From NCBI RefSeq assembly GCF_001427785.1, contig NZ_LMHM01000013.1, forward strand, positions 486-34,506: a stretch of DNA of 34,021 bases, given 5' to 3'. The translations under genes were made by a program, and so were the position numbers. Shown in pieces: positions 8,991 to 17,986 of the stretch. Numbering within the stretch: the first letter of the stretch is position 1; each line of letters begins with the position of its first letter. The DNA comes from Lysobacter sp. Root690. Lineage in GTDB: Bacteria; Pseudomonadota; Gammaproteobacteria; Xanthomonadales; Xanthomonadaceae. Below the pieces are notes generated by a model. The model ran no database searches and was not told where the DNA came from. It saw only the letters and a list, made by a program, of their open reading frames with translations.

Positions 8991-9530
8991 ATGGCAGACG
9001 ATAGAGCCCCGCGGGGCCGCGACCGTGATCGCAACCGCGAAGAGATCGACGACGGCATGATCGAGAAGCTGATCGCGGTCAACCGCGTCAGCAAGACCGT
9101 CAAGGGCGGTCGCCAGTTCACCTTCACCGCGTTGACGGTGGTCGGTGACGGCAACGGCAAGGTCGGCTTCGGCTACGGCAAGGCGCGCGAAGTGCCGGTC
9201 GCGATCCAGAAGTCGATGGAATACGCCCGCAAGGCGATGAACAACGTGGACCTCAACGGCGGCACCTTGTGGCATGCCGTGAAGTCGGGCCATGGCGCGG
9301 CGCATGTGTACATGCAGCCGGCGTCGGAAGGTACCGGCGTGATCGCCGGCGGCGCGATGCGCGCCGTGCTCGAAGCGGTCGGCGTCAAGAACGTGCTGGC
9401 CAAGGCCACCGGTTCGCGTAACCCGATCAACCTGGTTCGCGCTACGCTCAAGGGTCTGACCGGCATGCACTCGCCGGCCAAGATCGCGGCCAAGCGCGGC
9501 AAGAAGGTGGAGGATCTCAACCATGGCTAA
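8991..9530 (+). CDS. rpsE: 30S ribosomal protein S5
   Basis: S5 helps decoding accuracy at the 30S neck. With the ATG at 8991 the 179-residue protein starts [18 protein letters not shown], a charged N-terminal stretch, followed by the S5 RNA-binding domain with [19 protein letters not shown]. Upstream in-frame TTG would add unrelated sequence. No good Shine-Dalgarno is seen (only GAGACA). It is a little longer than E. coli S5 (167). It overlaps rpmD by 8 nt. Confidence 0.96.
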   Translation: MADDRAPRGRDRDRNREEIDDGMIEKLIAVNRVSKTVKGGRQFTFTALTVVGDGNGKVGFGYGKAREVPVAIQKSMEYARKAMNNVDLNGGTLWHAVKSGHGAAHVYMQPASEGTGVIAGGAMRAVLEAVGVKNVLAKATGSRNPINLVRATLKGLTGMHSPAKIAAKRGKKVEDLNHG

Positions 9531-9729
9531 GGCTGCTAACACGCCCGTCGAAGGCGGCACCGTCACGGTGCGCCTGGTCAAGGGTCTGCGTGGCTGTCAG
9601 TCGCGTCACCGCCTGTCGGTGAAGGCGCTCGGCCTGAACAAGCTCAACGACGTGCGGACGCTGAAAGACAGCCCGCAGGTTCGTGGCCTGATCAATACGG
9701 TCCACTACCTGGTTCAGGTCGAGGGCTAA
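9523..9729 (+). CDS. rpmD: 50S ribosomal protein L30
   Basis: L30 is a small 50S protein. The 68-residue product contains [20 protein letters not shown] and [18 protein letters not shown], clear L30 features. The ATG lies inside the last codons of rpsE (8-nt overlap), with GGAGG (9509-9513) in the rpsE coding sequence as ribosome site, so translation of the two is coupled. Confidence 0.96.
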   Translation: MAKAANTPVEGGTVTVRLVKGLRGCQSRHRLSVKALGLNKLNDVRTLKDSPQVRGLINTVHYLVQVEG

Positions 9730-9739
9730 GGAGCACATC

Positions 9740-10177
9740 ATGCGTCTCAATACACTCAAGCCGGCTGACGGCGCCCGCGAAGACCGCAAGCGTGTCGGTC
9801 GCGGTATCGGTTCGGGCCTCGGCAAGACCGCGGGCCGCGGCCACAAGGGTTCGTTCGCGCGTTCGGGCAAGGGCAAGATCAAGGCCGGTTTCGAAGGCGG
9901 CCAGATGCCCATGCAGCGTCGTCTGCCGAAGATCGGCTTCCGCTCCAAGCTGAAGAACGACACGGCCGAAGTGCTGCTGTATCAGCTGGACAAGCTGGAA
10001 GCCGGCGAGATCGATTTCGCCGCGCTCAAGGCCGCGAAGCTGGTTCCGAGCAACGCCAAGCAGGCCAAGATCGTGAAGAAGGGCGAGCTGACCAAGAAGT
10101 TCGTGCTCAAGGGCGTGCTGGCCACGGCCGGCGCGAAGGCCGCGGTCGAAGCGGCCGGCGGCAAGGTCGAGGAGTAA
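9740..10177 (+). CDS. rplO: 50S ribosomal protein L15
   Basis: L15 is a late-assembly 50S protein with a glycine- and arginine-rich N-terminus, here [20 protein letters not shown] (residues 14-33). [16 protein letters not shown] is the conserved follow-on block. The 145-residue length is normal. AAGGAG is 7-8 nt upstream. It is 7 nt from secY, the usual arrangement. Confidence 0.97.
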   Translation: MRLNTLKPADGAREDRKRVGRGIGSGLGKTAGRGHKGSFARSGKGKIKAGFEGGQMPMQRRLPKIGFRSKLKNDTAEVLLYQLDKLEAGEIDFAALKAAKLVPSNAKQAKIVKKGELTKKFVLKGVLATAGAKAAVEAAGGKVEE

Positions 10178-10184
10178 GGGCTCA

Positions 10185-11558
10185 ATGGCGCGCAGCGGCA
10201 ACGCAATGGCTGGAATCGGCGGCGGACTCGGTAAGTTCACCGAGTTGCGTCAGCGTTTGCTGTTCGTCATCGGCGCGTTGATCGTCTATCGCATCGGCAG
10301 CTACATCCCGGTGCCGGGTATCAACCCGGAAGCGATGGTCAAGTTCATGGAGACCAAGCAGGGCACCATCGTGGACATGTTCAACATGTTCTCCGGTGGC
10401 GCTCTGCACCGCTTCAGCCTGTTCGCGTTGAACGTGATGCCGTATATCTCGGCGTCCATCATCGTGCAGCTGCTGGTGCAGATCGTGCCGAGCCTGAAAG
10501 CCATCCAGAAGGAAGGCGAATCGGGTCGTCGCAAGATCAATCAATGGTCGCGCATGGGTGCGATTCCGCTGGCGATCTTCCAGGCCTGGGGCATCGCCAC
10601 GGGCCTGCAGTCGAGCCTCGCGCCCGACGGCACGCCGGTGGTCTACGCACCGGGCATGGGCTTCATCCTGACCGCGGTGATCGCCTTGACGGCGGGCACC
10701 ATGTTCCTGATGTGGCTGGGCGAGCAGATCACCGAGCGCGGCGTCGGCAACGGCGTTTCGCTGATCATCTTCGCGGGTATCGTCGCCGGCCTTCCGGCCG
10801 CGGTGATCCAGATGTTCGAGCAGATCCGCAACGGCGACATGAGTCCGATCGTGGCGATTCTGATCATCGCCTTGGTGGTGGCCTTCACCTACCTGGTGGT
10901 GTTCGTCGAACGCGGCCAGCGTCGGATCACGGTCAACTACGCGCGTCGCCAGGGCGGTCGCAACGCCTACATGAATCAGGCGTCGTTCCTGCCGTTGAAG
11001 CTCAACATGTCGGGCGTGATTCCGGCGATCTTCGCCTCCAGCATCGTGATGTTCCCCGCCACCGCCGCGACCTGGTTCGCCCAGAGCAACAGCGGCAGCG
11101 GCGTGTCCGGTTTCCTCCAGCGCCTGAGCCAGTGGCTCAGCCCGGGCGAGCCGGTCCACATGATCCTGTATGCTGGCTTGATCATCGGTTTCGCGTTCTT
11201 CTACACCGCGCTGGTGTTCAATTCGCAGGAAACCGCCGACAACCTCAAGAAGTCGGGCGCGCTGATCCCGGGCATTCGCCCCGGCAAGGCCACCGCGGAC
11301 TATGTTGACGGCGTGCTGACCCGCTTGACGGCGGCCGGCGCAATTTACCTGGTGATCGTCTGCCTCCTTCCGGAGGTCATGCGTACCCAGCTCGGCACCT
11401 CGTTCTACTTCGGCGGTACGTCGCTGTTGATCGTGGTGGTCGTGATCATGGATTTCATCGCTCAAATCCAGGCTCATCTGATGTCGCATCAGTACGAGAG
11501 CCTGTTGAAGAAAGCGAACTTGAAGGGCGGCTCGCGCGGCGGTCTCGCGCGCGGGTGA
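10185..11558 (+). CDS. secY: Protein translocase subunit SecY
   Basis: SecY is the channel of the SecYEG inner-membrane translocon. The 457-residue protein shows about ten hydrophobic segments. The first follows [21 protein letters not shown], then [11 protein letters not shown], the plug region with [19 protein letters not shown] and the conserved cytosolic loop [30 protein letters not shown] could also start at the ATG at 10206; I keep 10185, which has GGGCTCA upstream but no strong ribosome site. It ends the spc operon. Confidence 0.97.
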   Translation: MARSGNAMAGIGGGLGKFTELRQRLLFVIGALIVYRIGSYIPVPGINPEAMVKFMETKQGTIVDMFNMFSGGALHRFSLFALNVMPYISASIIVQLLVQIVPSLKAIQKEGESGRRKINQWSRMGAIPLAIFQAWGIATGLQSSLAPDGTPVVYAPGMGFILTAVIALTAGTMFLMWLGEQITERGVGNGVSLIIFAGIVAGLPAAVIQMFEQIRNGDMSPIVAILIIALVVAFTYLVVFVERGQRRITVNYARRQGGRNAYMNQASFLPLKLNMSGVIPAIFASSIVMFPATAATWFAQSNSGSGVSGFLQRLSQWLSPGEPVHMILYAGLIIGFAFFYTALVFNSQETADNLKKSGALIPGIRPGKATADYVDGVLTRLTAAGAIYLVIVCLLPEVMRTQLGTSFYFGGTSLLIVVVVIMDFIAQIQAHLMSHQYESLLKKANLKGGSRGGLARG

Positions 11559-11701
11559 GTCAGGACCGTTCCGCGCGCCAGAGTAGCGCGCGGGGCTGGG
11601 CAGGGCAGGTCATCGCATTGTTCAGCCAGTTCAGACTCGTCGCCGGAGCATGGGCACACTCCCCATGCCGTGGTTCCGTGGCACCTTTGGTGCCGCGGGG
11701 C
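11559..11701 (+). terminator. Hairpin series after secY, no U-tract
   Basis: Three stems lie in a row: CCGCGCGC (11571-11578 with 11586-11593), GCATGGG (11648-11654 with 11662-11668) and a 10-bp stem with one G-U pair (11676-11685 with 11689-11698, loop TTT). None is followed by a T-run. They separate secY from the alpha operon promoter. No rpmJ (L36) frame is found here. Confidence 0.4.
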
Positions 11702-11730
11702 TTCCTATTAACCCGAGACCTAGATATAAT
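11702..11730 (+). promoter_or_regulatory. Promoter of the alpha operon
   Basis: A perfect TATAAT (11725-11730) lies 17 nt after TTCCTA (11702-11707), a weak -35 box. The start would be near 11737, leaving a leader of about 55 nt before rpsM. That is shorter than the E. coli alpha leader, which carries the S4-binding pseudoknot. Confidence 0.6.
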
Positions 11731-11791
11731 TTCCAGTTCACTCCGCCGGGATTAATCCGTCTCGGCCGCCAAATCAGTTGGAGATCGCCTT

Positions 11792-12148
11792 ATGGCGCGT
11801 ATTGCGGGCGTTAATTTGCCTGCCCAGAAGCATGTCTGGGTTGGCCTGCAAAGCATTTTCGGCATCGGCCGTACCCGTTCGAAGCAGATCTGCCAGACGG
11901 CGGGTGTGACTTCGACCACGAAGATCCGTGACCTGTCCGAGCCCGAAGTCGAGCGCTTGCGCGCCGAAGTCGGCAAGTTCGTGGTCGAAGGCGACTTGCG
12001 TCGCGAGGTCGGTATTGCGATCAAGCGTTTGATGGACCTGGGCTGCTACCGCGGCCTGCGTCACCGCCGCGGCTTGCCGCTGCGTGGTCAGCGCACGCGT
12101 ACCAACGCACGTACCCGCAAGGGTCCGCGCAAGGCCATCAAGAAGTAA
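11792..12148 (+). CDS. rpsM: 30S ribosomal protein S13
   Basis: S13 is in the 30S head and contacts P-site tRNA and L5. The 118-residue protein starts [20 protein letters not shown] and has the conserved C-terminal region [28 protein letters not shown] lies about 9 nt before the ATG. It is first in the alpha operon, behind its own promoter. Confidence 0.97.
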   Translation: MARIAGVNLPAQKHVWVGLQSIFGIGRTRSKQICQTAGVTSTTKIRDLSEPEVERLRAEVGKFVVEGDLRREVGIAIKRLMDLGCYRGLRHRRGLPLRGQRTRTNARTRKGPRKAIKK

Positions 12149-12161
12149 GGGAACCTAGACC

Positions 12162-12554
12162 ATGGCCAAGCCGGCAGCAGTCAAGACCAAGAAGAAGATC
12201 AAGCGCATCGTCACCGACGGTATCGCCCACGTCCACGCTTCTTTCAACAACACCATCATCACGATCACCGACCGCCAGGGCAACGCGCTCTCGTGGGCGA
12301 CCTCGGGCGGCGCGGGTTTCCGCGGTTCCCGCAAGTCGACCCCGTTCGCCGCCCAGGTGGCAGCCGAAAAGGCTGGCCGTGCTGCGCTCGACTACGGCGT
12401 CAAGTCGTTGGAAGTGCGCATCAAGGGCCCGGGTCCGGGTCGTGAGTCCGCCGTTCGTTCCTTGAACAACGTCGGTTACAAGATCATCAACATCATCGAC
12501 GTGACGCCTATCCCGCACAACGGGTGCCGTCCGCCGAAGAAGCGTCGCGTCTGA
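12162..12554 (+). CDS. rpsK: 30S ribosomal protein S11
   Basis: S11 forms part of the 30S platform near the E site. The 130-residue protein contains [19 protein letters not shown] and the signature [20 protein letters not shown], ending [13 protein letters not shown]. Lengths and spacing (13 nt after rpsM) are standard for the alpha operon. Confidence 0.97.
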   Translation: MAKPAAVKTKKKIKRIVTDGIAHVHASFNNTIITITDRQGNALSWATSGGAGFRGSRKSTPFAAQVAAEKAGRAALDYGVKSLEVRIKGPGPGRESAVRSLNNVGYKIINIIDVTPIPHNGCRPPKKRRV

Positions 12555-12568
12555 GGAGCTGAAGAAAA

Positions 12569-13198
<630 letters not shown>

Positions 13199-13356
13199 TA
13201 GTGCAGGGCATCCGCCGGCGTCCCTCAGGATCCGGCGGAGAACCCGCAACCCAGGTCGGTGCGCCATGCGCACCGGCCGCTCTCTCGTTAAGAGAGGGCT
13301 CCAAGAGCTAAAGCCTCCCGCCGCCCCCCGGTGGAGGTCATTGGAGACACCGAAAC
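13199..13356 (+). promoter_or_regulatory. Hairpin-bearing gap between rpsD and rpoA
   Basis: TCCGCCGG (13211-13218) pairs with CCGGCGGA (13232-13239), and CTCTCT (13280-13285) pairs with AGAGAG (13291-13296). Neither has a U-tract, and I see no clear promoter. They may set the differing amounts of RpoA and ribosomal protein by RNA processing or pausing. GGAG about 10 nt before 13357 is the rpoA ribosome site. Confidence 0.4.
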
Positions 13357-14355
13357 ATGACGGTTACCGCCAATCAGGTACTGCGCCCGCGTGGTCCGCA
13401 GATCGAACGCCTCACCGGCAATCGCGCGAAGGTCGTGATCGAGCCGCTGGAGCGCGGTTACGGCCACACGCTGGGCAACGCGCTGCGGCGCGTGCTGCTG
13501 TCGTCGATCCCGGGTTTCGCCATCACCGAGGTCGAAATCGATGGCGTGCTGCATGAATACACCACGGTCGAAGGTCTGGAAGAGGACGTGCTGGAGGTTC
13601 TGCTGAACCTCAAGGACGTCGCCATCCGCATGCACACCGGCGACGCGTCGACGCTGTCGCTGGCCAAGCAGGGTCCCGGCATCGTCACCGCCGGCGACAT
13701 CAAGACCGACCACAACGTCGAAATCCTCAACACCGACCACGTGATCTGCCACCTGACCAAGGATACGGCGATCAACATGCGTCTGAAGATCGAACGCGGT
13801 TTCGGCTACCAGCCGGCGGCTTCGCGCCGTCGTCCGGACGAAGAAACCCGCGCGATCGGTCGTCTGATGCTGGACGCGAGCTTCTCGCCGGTTCGTCGCG
13901 TCGCCTACGCGGTGGAAGCCGCGCGCGTCGAGCAGCGCACCGACCTCGACAAGCTGGTGCTGGACATCGAAACCAACGGCACGATCGACGCCGAGGAAGC
14001 CGTGCGCACCGCCGCCGACATCCTCACCGATCAGCTGTCGGTGTTCGGCGACTTCACCCACCGCGACCGCGGTGCGGCGAAGCCGGCCACCAGCGGCATC
14101 GATCCGATCCTGCTGCGTCCGATCGACGATCTCGAGCTCACCGTGCGTTCGGCCAACTGCCTCAAGGCCGAGAGCATCTACTACGTCGGCGATCTGATCC
14201 AGAAGACCGAAGTCGAGCTGCTCAAGACCCCGAACCTCGGCAAGAAGTCGCTCACCGAGATCAAGGAAGTGCTGGCTCAGCGCGGCCTGTCGCTCGGCAT
14301 GAAGCTGGAAAACTGGCCGCCCGCCGGCATCGCCTCGCACGGGATGATGGGGTGA
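13357..14355 (+). CDS. rpoA: DNA-directed RNA polymerase alpha subunit
   Basis: The alpha subunit dimerises to start RNA polymerase assembly and contacts UP elements and activators. The 332-residue protein has the N-terminal dimerisation domain (about 1-235, with [18 protein letters not shown]) and a C-terminal domain (about 250-320) containing [10 protein letters not shown], which includes the arginine that contacts UP-element DNA in E. coli, and [18 protein letters not shown]. Length is normal. Confidence 0.98.
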   Translation: MTVTANQVLRPRGPQIERLTGNRAKVVIEPLERGYGHTLGNALRRVLLSSIPGFAITEVEIDGVLHEYTTVEGLEEDVLEVLLNLKDVAIRMHTGDASTLSLAKQGPGIVTAGDIKTDHNVEILNTDHVICHLTKDTAINMRLKIERGFGYQPAASRRRPDEETRAIGRLMLDASFSPVRRVAYAVEAARVEQRTDLDKLVLDIETNGTIDAEEAVRTAADILTDQLSVFGDFTHRDRGAAKPATSGIDPILLRPIDDLELTVRSANCLKAESIYYVGDLIQKTEVELLKTPNLGKKSLTEIKEVLAQRGLSLGMKLENWPPAGIASHGMMG

Positions 14356-14650
14356 GGCCCAGCCTAGCTCGCGCGGCACTGCCGCGCGGCTGGGCCGAAC
14401 GCCCTGCGCCCTGCGCAGGGCCGGGAACGAAAAGAGTCCACGCCGAGGTTCCCCGAAGCGTGGGCTCTTGATCCATAAGCAACACCAAAATTCGTAACAA
14501 GCACCAAGCACCACCCCGTCGACGGACAAAAAAGCCCGCGACCCGCCGATCAAGGACCGATCGGTTCGGACCACCCGCAGTCCAATGCTCCAACGCCTGG
14601 ATGGCGACAGCGAAGTCCAACCGTTTCACCATTCATCAGGAATCACAGTC
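14356..14650 (+). promoter_or_regulatory. Three consecutive hairpins in the rpoA-rplQ gap
   Basis: The first is a 9-bp stem (14356-14364 with 14388-14396) continuing, past a 6-nt bulge, into a 7-bp stem (14371-14377 with 14381-14387). The second is a perfect 9-bp stem (14401-14409 with 14413-14421). The third is a 12-bp stem with one G-U pair (14432-14443 with 14458-14469). No U-tract follows any of them. The rest, to 14650, has no gene I can support. Confidence 0.5.
14394..14432 (+). repeat. Stem-loop repeat, copy 2 of 2
   Basis: GCCGAAC, a perfect 9-bp stem with CCT loop, then CGGGAACGAAA. It matches the layout and flanks of copy 1 at 137-177, while the stem sequence differs. Both copies are on the plus strand, in gaps flanking highly expressed genes. 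Confidence 0.5.
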
Positions 14651-15025
14651 ATGCGCCATCAGAAATCCGGCCGTAAGTTCAGCCGCACCAGTGCTCACCG
14701 CGACGCCATGTTCACCAACATGGCCGCCTCGCTGATCAAGCACGGTCTCATCCGCACCACCCTGCCGAAGGCCAAGGAGCTGCGTCGCGTCGCCGAGCCG
14801 CTCATCACCCTGGCGAAGAAGGACGGCGTGGCCAATCGCCGCCTGGCGTTCTCGCGCCTGCGTGACAAGGAAGCCGTCGGCACCTTGTTCGTCGAACTCG
14901 GCCCGCGCTACGCGTCGCGTCCGGGCGGTTACCTGCGCATCCTCAAGTGCGGTTTCCGCGCTGGCGACAATGCGCCGATGGCCTACGTCGAGCTGGTCGA
15001 TCGTCCGCAAGCCGCGGCCGAGTAA
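14651..15025 (+). CDS. rplQ: 50S ribosomal protein L17
   Basis: L17 lies near the tunnel exit. The ATG at 14651 gives a 124-residue protein starting [20 protein letters not shown], the family's conserved beginning; in-frame codons upstream give unrelated sequence. CAGGA lies about 10 nt upstream. It ends the alpha operon and is followed by an intrinsic terminator. It is separated from rpoA by 295 nt, far more than usual. Confidence 0.97.
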   Translation: MRHQKSGRKFSRTSAHRDAMFTNMAASLIKHGLIRTTLPKAKELRRVAEPLITLAKKDGVANRRLAFSRLRDKEAVGTLFVELGPRYASRPGGYLRILKCGFRAGDNAPMAYVELVDRPQAAAE

Positions 15026-15113
15026 TTCCGCCGCGCCGGGCGACCGGCGCAGCGTGGTTCCATCTGCAAGCCTCTACCGTCCATGGCCGTTCGCGGTCGT
15101 GGCGGCAGCCAGC

Positions 15114-15140
15114 AAAGCCCCGGCCTCGGCCGGGGTTTTT
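15114..15140 (+). terminator. Intrinsic terminator of the alpha operon
   Basis: CCCCGGCC (15118-15125) pairs with GGCCGGGG (15128-15135) and is followed directly by TTTTT. This is the first hairpin with a proper U-tract after the ribosomal genes and closes the whole block. Confidence 0.85.
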
Positions 15141-15362
15141 GCGTTCTGGCAACGGTTACTCGCGCAACGGTTGCGGTCGAAAGCGACGCGCCGTTGCAGG
15201 GTTCGGTCGTCCCATGCATCGGAGGGGTTTTCAGGGTCGTGAACGGGGCGGCAACTTTCGTCCCCGGGCGCAGTCGATGTTGCTGCGACGAAATGCCGCG
15301 TTGCGAAAATACATGCCGATTCGACATTGGCACGACCCGACCCAGACCCGTATGGTGTGAGC
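15141..15362 (+). other. Gap upstream of dsbB
   Basis: Together with the terminator region this is a 337-nt stretch without a gene. I see no supported reading frame. It ends with the candidate dsbB promoter. Confidence 0.6.
15327..15356 (+). promoter_or_regulatory. Candidate dsbB promoter giving a leaderless mRNA
   Basis: TTGGCA (15327-15332), an 18-nt spacer and TATGGT (15351-15356) fit sigma-70. The -10 box ends only 6 nt before the dsbB ATG at 15363, so transcription would start at or next to the start codon. No Shine-Dalgarno lies upstream of the ATG. Confidence 0.4.
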
Positions 15363-15863
15363 ATGAACCCCCTCAAAGCCTCCTTCCGGATTCAATTTCT
15401 GCTTGGTTTTCTGGCCTGCGCGGGCCTGCTCGCGTATGCCTTCTACCTGCAGCTCTACGAGCACCTCGAGCCGTGCCCGCTGTGCATCTTCCAGCGCGTG
15501 GCGTTCGCCGCGCTCGGCCTGGTGTTTCTGCTCGGCGCGCTGCACGGCCCCAAGAAGCCCGGCGGGCGTCGCGGTTACGGCGTGCTGGCCCTGCTAGCCT
15601 CGCTGGGCGGTATCGCGGTCGCCGGCAATCACGTGCGCCTGCAGCACCTGCCGCCGGACCAGGTCCCGGCCTGCGGCCCGGGCCTGAACTACATGCTCGA
15701 TGCGATGCCGATCACCGGCGTGATCAAGAAGGTCATGACGGGTTCGGGCGAATGCGCCAACGTGGACTGGACCTTCCTGGGCCTGTCCATGCCGGCCTGG
15801 AGCCTGGTCTGCTTCGTCGTGCTGGCGCTGTGGGCGGCCTATGCCGCGTTCCGCGGCCGTTGA
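15363..15863 (+). CDS. dsbB: Disulfide bond formation protein DsbB
   Basis: DsbB is an inner-membrane quinone reductase that reoxidises periplasmic DsbA. The 166-residue protein has four hydrophobic segments. The first redox pair is CPLC (Cys38, Cys41) after the first helix, and the second is Cys104 and Cys131 in the second periplasmic loop, matching E. coli Cys41/44 and Cys104/130. Arg45 after CPLC matches the quinone-linked arginine. The ATG at 15363 gives the expected short N-terminus; longer in-frame starts would add MARPDPDPYGVS. Confidence 0.95.
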   Translation: MNPLKASFRIQFLLGFLACAGLLAYAFYLQLYEHLEPCPLCIFQRVAFAALGLVFLLGALHGPKKPGGRRGYGVLALLASLGGIAVAGNHVRLQHLPPDQVPACGPGLNYMLDAMPITGVIKKVMTGSGECANVDWTFLGLSMPAWSLVCFVVLALWAAYAAFRGR

Positions 15864-15957
15864 ACCAGATAAGCCTTCGCCGTTCCATCGCCGTCTCCAT
15901 CCTCCCATCCATCCCAACCACCCACCACACACCGCGACACCAACTGGAATCAAGGAA

Positions 15958-17352
15958 ATGAGCGCTTCCGATCGCAACAGCAACCTCCGTGCCGTCAACC
16001 TGCCCGCCGACTGGAGCCCGACCTCCTGGCGCGAGCGCACCGCACTGCAGTTGCCCAGCTATCCGGACGCGGCCGATCTTGAATCCGCGTTGCAGGAATT
16101 GCGTCAGCTGCCGCCGTTGGTGACCTCGTGGGAGATCCTCTCGCTCAAGCAGCAACTGGCCGAAGCGCAGGAAGGCAAGCGATTTTTGCTGCAAGGCGGC
16201 GACTGCGCCGAGAGCTTCGACCAGTGTTCGTCGGACGTCATCTCCAACCGTCTGAAGGTGTTGCTGCAGATGAGCCTGGTGCTGGTCCACGGCATGCGCA
16301 AGCCGGTGGTGCGGGTCGGGCGTTTCGCCGGCCAGTACGCCAAGCCGCGTTCGGCCGACAGCGAGACCATCGACGGCGTGACCCTGCCGAGCTACCGCGG
16401 CGACATGGTCAACGCGCCGGCCTTCAACGAGGCCGCGCGCCGGCCCGACCCGCGTCGCATGATCAAGGGCCATGCGCGTTCGGCGATGACGATGAACTTC
16501 GTGCGCGCGCTGATCGACGGCGGTTTCGCCGACCTGCACCATCCCGAGTACTGGAACCTGAGCTGGGTCGGCCATTCGCCGCTGGCCGACGAGTACCGGC
16601 GCATGGTCAACGCGATCGGCGACGCGGTGCGCTTCATGGAGACCTTGTCGGGTTCGGAGGTGCACAACCTCAACCGGGTCGATTTCTACACCTCGCACGA
16701 AGCGCTGCTGCTGCCGTACGAAGAGTCGATGACCCGGCAGGTGCCGCGTCACTGGGGCCACTTCAATCTCAGCACCCACTACCCGTGGATCGGCATGCGC
16801 ACCGCCGCGGTCGATGGCGCCCATGCCGAGTACTTCCGCGGCATCCGCAACCCGATCGCGCTCAAGGTCGGTCCGTCGGTCACGCCCGATCAGCTGCTGC
16901 GCACGATCGACCTGCTCAATCCCGAGGACGAGCCGGGCCGGTTGACCTTCATCCATCGCATGGGCGCGACCGCGGTCGCCGAGAAGCTGCCGCCGCTGCT
17001 CGATGCGATGCGTCGCGACGGTCGTCGCGTGCTATGGGTGTGCGATCCGATGCACGGCAATACCGAGAGCACCAGCAACGGTTACAAGACCCGCCGCTTC
17101 CGCAACATCCGCGCCGAGATCGAGACCTCGTTCGAGCTGCATGCCGCGGCCGGCACGCGATTGGGCGGTGTGCATCTGGAGCTGACCGGCGAAGACGTGA
17201 CCGAATGCCTGGGCGGCGCGCGTGAGTTGACCGAGAGCGATCTCGAGCGCGCTTACCGTTCCACGGTCGATCCGCGTTTGAACTACGAACAGGCGCTGGA
17301 GGTGGCGATGCTGATCGTGCGCAAGCAGGCGCAGATCGCGGCGCCGGCCTGA
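15958..17352 (+). CDS. Class II 3-deoxy-7-phosphoheptulonate synthase
   Basis: This enzyme joins phosphoenolpyruvate and erythrose 4-phosphate in the first step of the shikimate pathway. The 464-residue protein belongs to the plant/mycobacterial (type II) class: GGDCAE with metal-binding Cys83, VRVGRFAGQYAKPRS, ALKVGPSVTP, WVCDPMHGNT (metal-binding His) and GGVHLELTGEDVTECLGG. AAGGA ends only 1 nt before the ATG at 15958, too close for a good ribosome site, but no better in-frame start is near. Feedback control cannot be read from the sequence. Symbols differ between genomes, so none is given. Confidence 0.95.
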   Translation: MSASDRNSNLRAVNLPADWSPTSWRERTALQLPSYPDAADLESALQELRQLPPLVTSWEILSLKQQLAEAQEGKRFLLQGGDCAESFDQCSSDVISNRLKVLLQMSLVLVHGMRKPVVRVGRFAGQYAKPRSADSETIDGVTLPSYRGDMVNAPAFNEAARRPDPRRMIKGHARSAMTMNFVRALIDGGFADLHHPEYWNLSWVGHSPLADEYRRMVNAIGDAVRFMETLSGSEVHNLNRVDFYTSHEALLLPYEESMTRQVPRHWGHFNLSTHYPWIGMRTAAVDGAHAEYFRGIRNPIALKVGPSVTPDQLLRTIDLLNPEDEPGRLTFIHRMGATAVAEKLPPLLDAMRRDGRRVLWVCDPMHGNTESTSNGYKTRRFRNIRAEIETSFELHAAAGTRLGGVHLELTGEDVTECLGGARELTESDLERAYRSTVDPRLNYEQALEVAMLIVRKQAQIAAPA

Positions 17353-17384
17353 GGCGGGTTGTCGGTCATCGGTTCGCAAGGACC

Positions 17385-17828
17385 ATGAGCGGCGAACGTA
17401 ATCGGGCCTTGATGGCGGCGGGTGCGCTCAGCGCGCTCGCCGCCTTTTTGCATCTGGGCTGCATCGTGTTCGGCGCGCCGTGGTATCGCGCGCTGGGGGC
17501 CGGCGAATGGATGGCGCAGGCCTCGATCGCGGGTCACTGGTATCCGGTGGTCGCCACGCTGGTGATCGCCTCGGTGCTGATGGTCTGGTCGCTGTACGCG
17601 TTTTCCGCGGCGGGTGTGTTGCGGCGATTGCCATTGCTGCGCACGGTGCTGGGTCTGGTCACCGCGGTGTATCTGCTGCGCGGGGTGGCCGCGGTGCCGA
17701 TGATGAGTGCGTTTCCGGGGCGCAGCGTGAGTTTCTGGCTGTGGAGTTCGGGGATTTGCCTTGGCATCGGCGTGGTTCATTTGATTGGCTTGCTGCAGGT
17801 GTGGAAGCGGCTTGGGCGGTCGGTGTAA
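17385..17828 (+). CDS. Small four-helix membrane protein, unknown function
   Basis: The 147-residue product is strongly hydrophobic, with likely membrane helices near residues 8-30, 52-74, 84-106 and 115-139 and short basic tails. I do not recognise a characterised family. AAGGA lies 2 nt before the ATG, close spacing. It follows the DAHP synthase by 32 nt with no terminator between, so the two may share a transcript, and it ends at a bidirectional terminator. Confidence 0.8.
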   Translation: MSGERNRALMAAGALSALAAFLHLGCIVFGAPWYRALGAGEWMAQASIAGHWYPVVATLVIASVLMVWSLYAFSAAGVLRRLPLLRTVLGLVTAVYLLRGVAAVPMMSAFPGRSVSFWLWSSGICLGIGVVHLIGLLQVWKRLGRSV

Positions 17829-17850
17829 CGCGAGCTTGAATGCAGATAAC

Positions 17851-17877
17851 AAAAACCCGCCGATGAGGCGGGTTTTT
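17851..17877. terminator. Bidirectional intrinsic terminator
   Basis: AAAAACCCGCC (17851-17861) pairs perfectly with GGCGGGTTTTT (17867-17877), loop GATGA. The A-run and T-run make it work in both directions, serving the plus-strand membrane gene and the convergent minus-strand amidase gene. Confidence 0.85.
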
Positions 17878-17929
17878 GGTTTTCGGGGTTTGGTGGCGGG
17901 ACGTGTTTGCGTCGTTGCCGTGGTGTCGT

Positions 17930-17954
17930 GGTCGCGGCTTGCGCCGCTCCTACA
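17930..17954 (-). repeat. REP-like dispersed repeat
   Basis: Read on the minus strand it is TGTAGGAGCGGC followed by GCAAGCCGCGACC, the palindromic REP type I recall as common in Pseudomonas, Xanthomonas and Lysobacter. The core GCGGC (17934-17938) pairs with GCCGC (17943-17947). It sits between two convergent genes, the usual place. Confidence 0.6.
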
Positions 17955-17986
17955 GGGGGCTGATGCGCTAACGACGCGAGGCGAAC

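Noticed and set aside
15841-15957. N-terminal extension of the DAHP synthase into dsbB
   Set aside because: The extension is a Pro/His-rich stretch unlike the family and would overlap the dsbB end; the start at 15958 fits the known N-terminus despite a poorly placed ribosome site.
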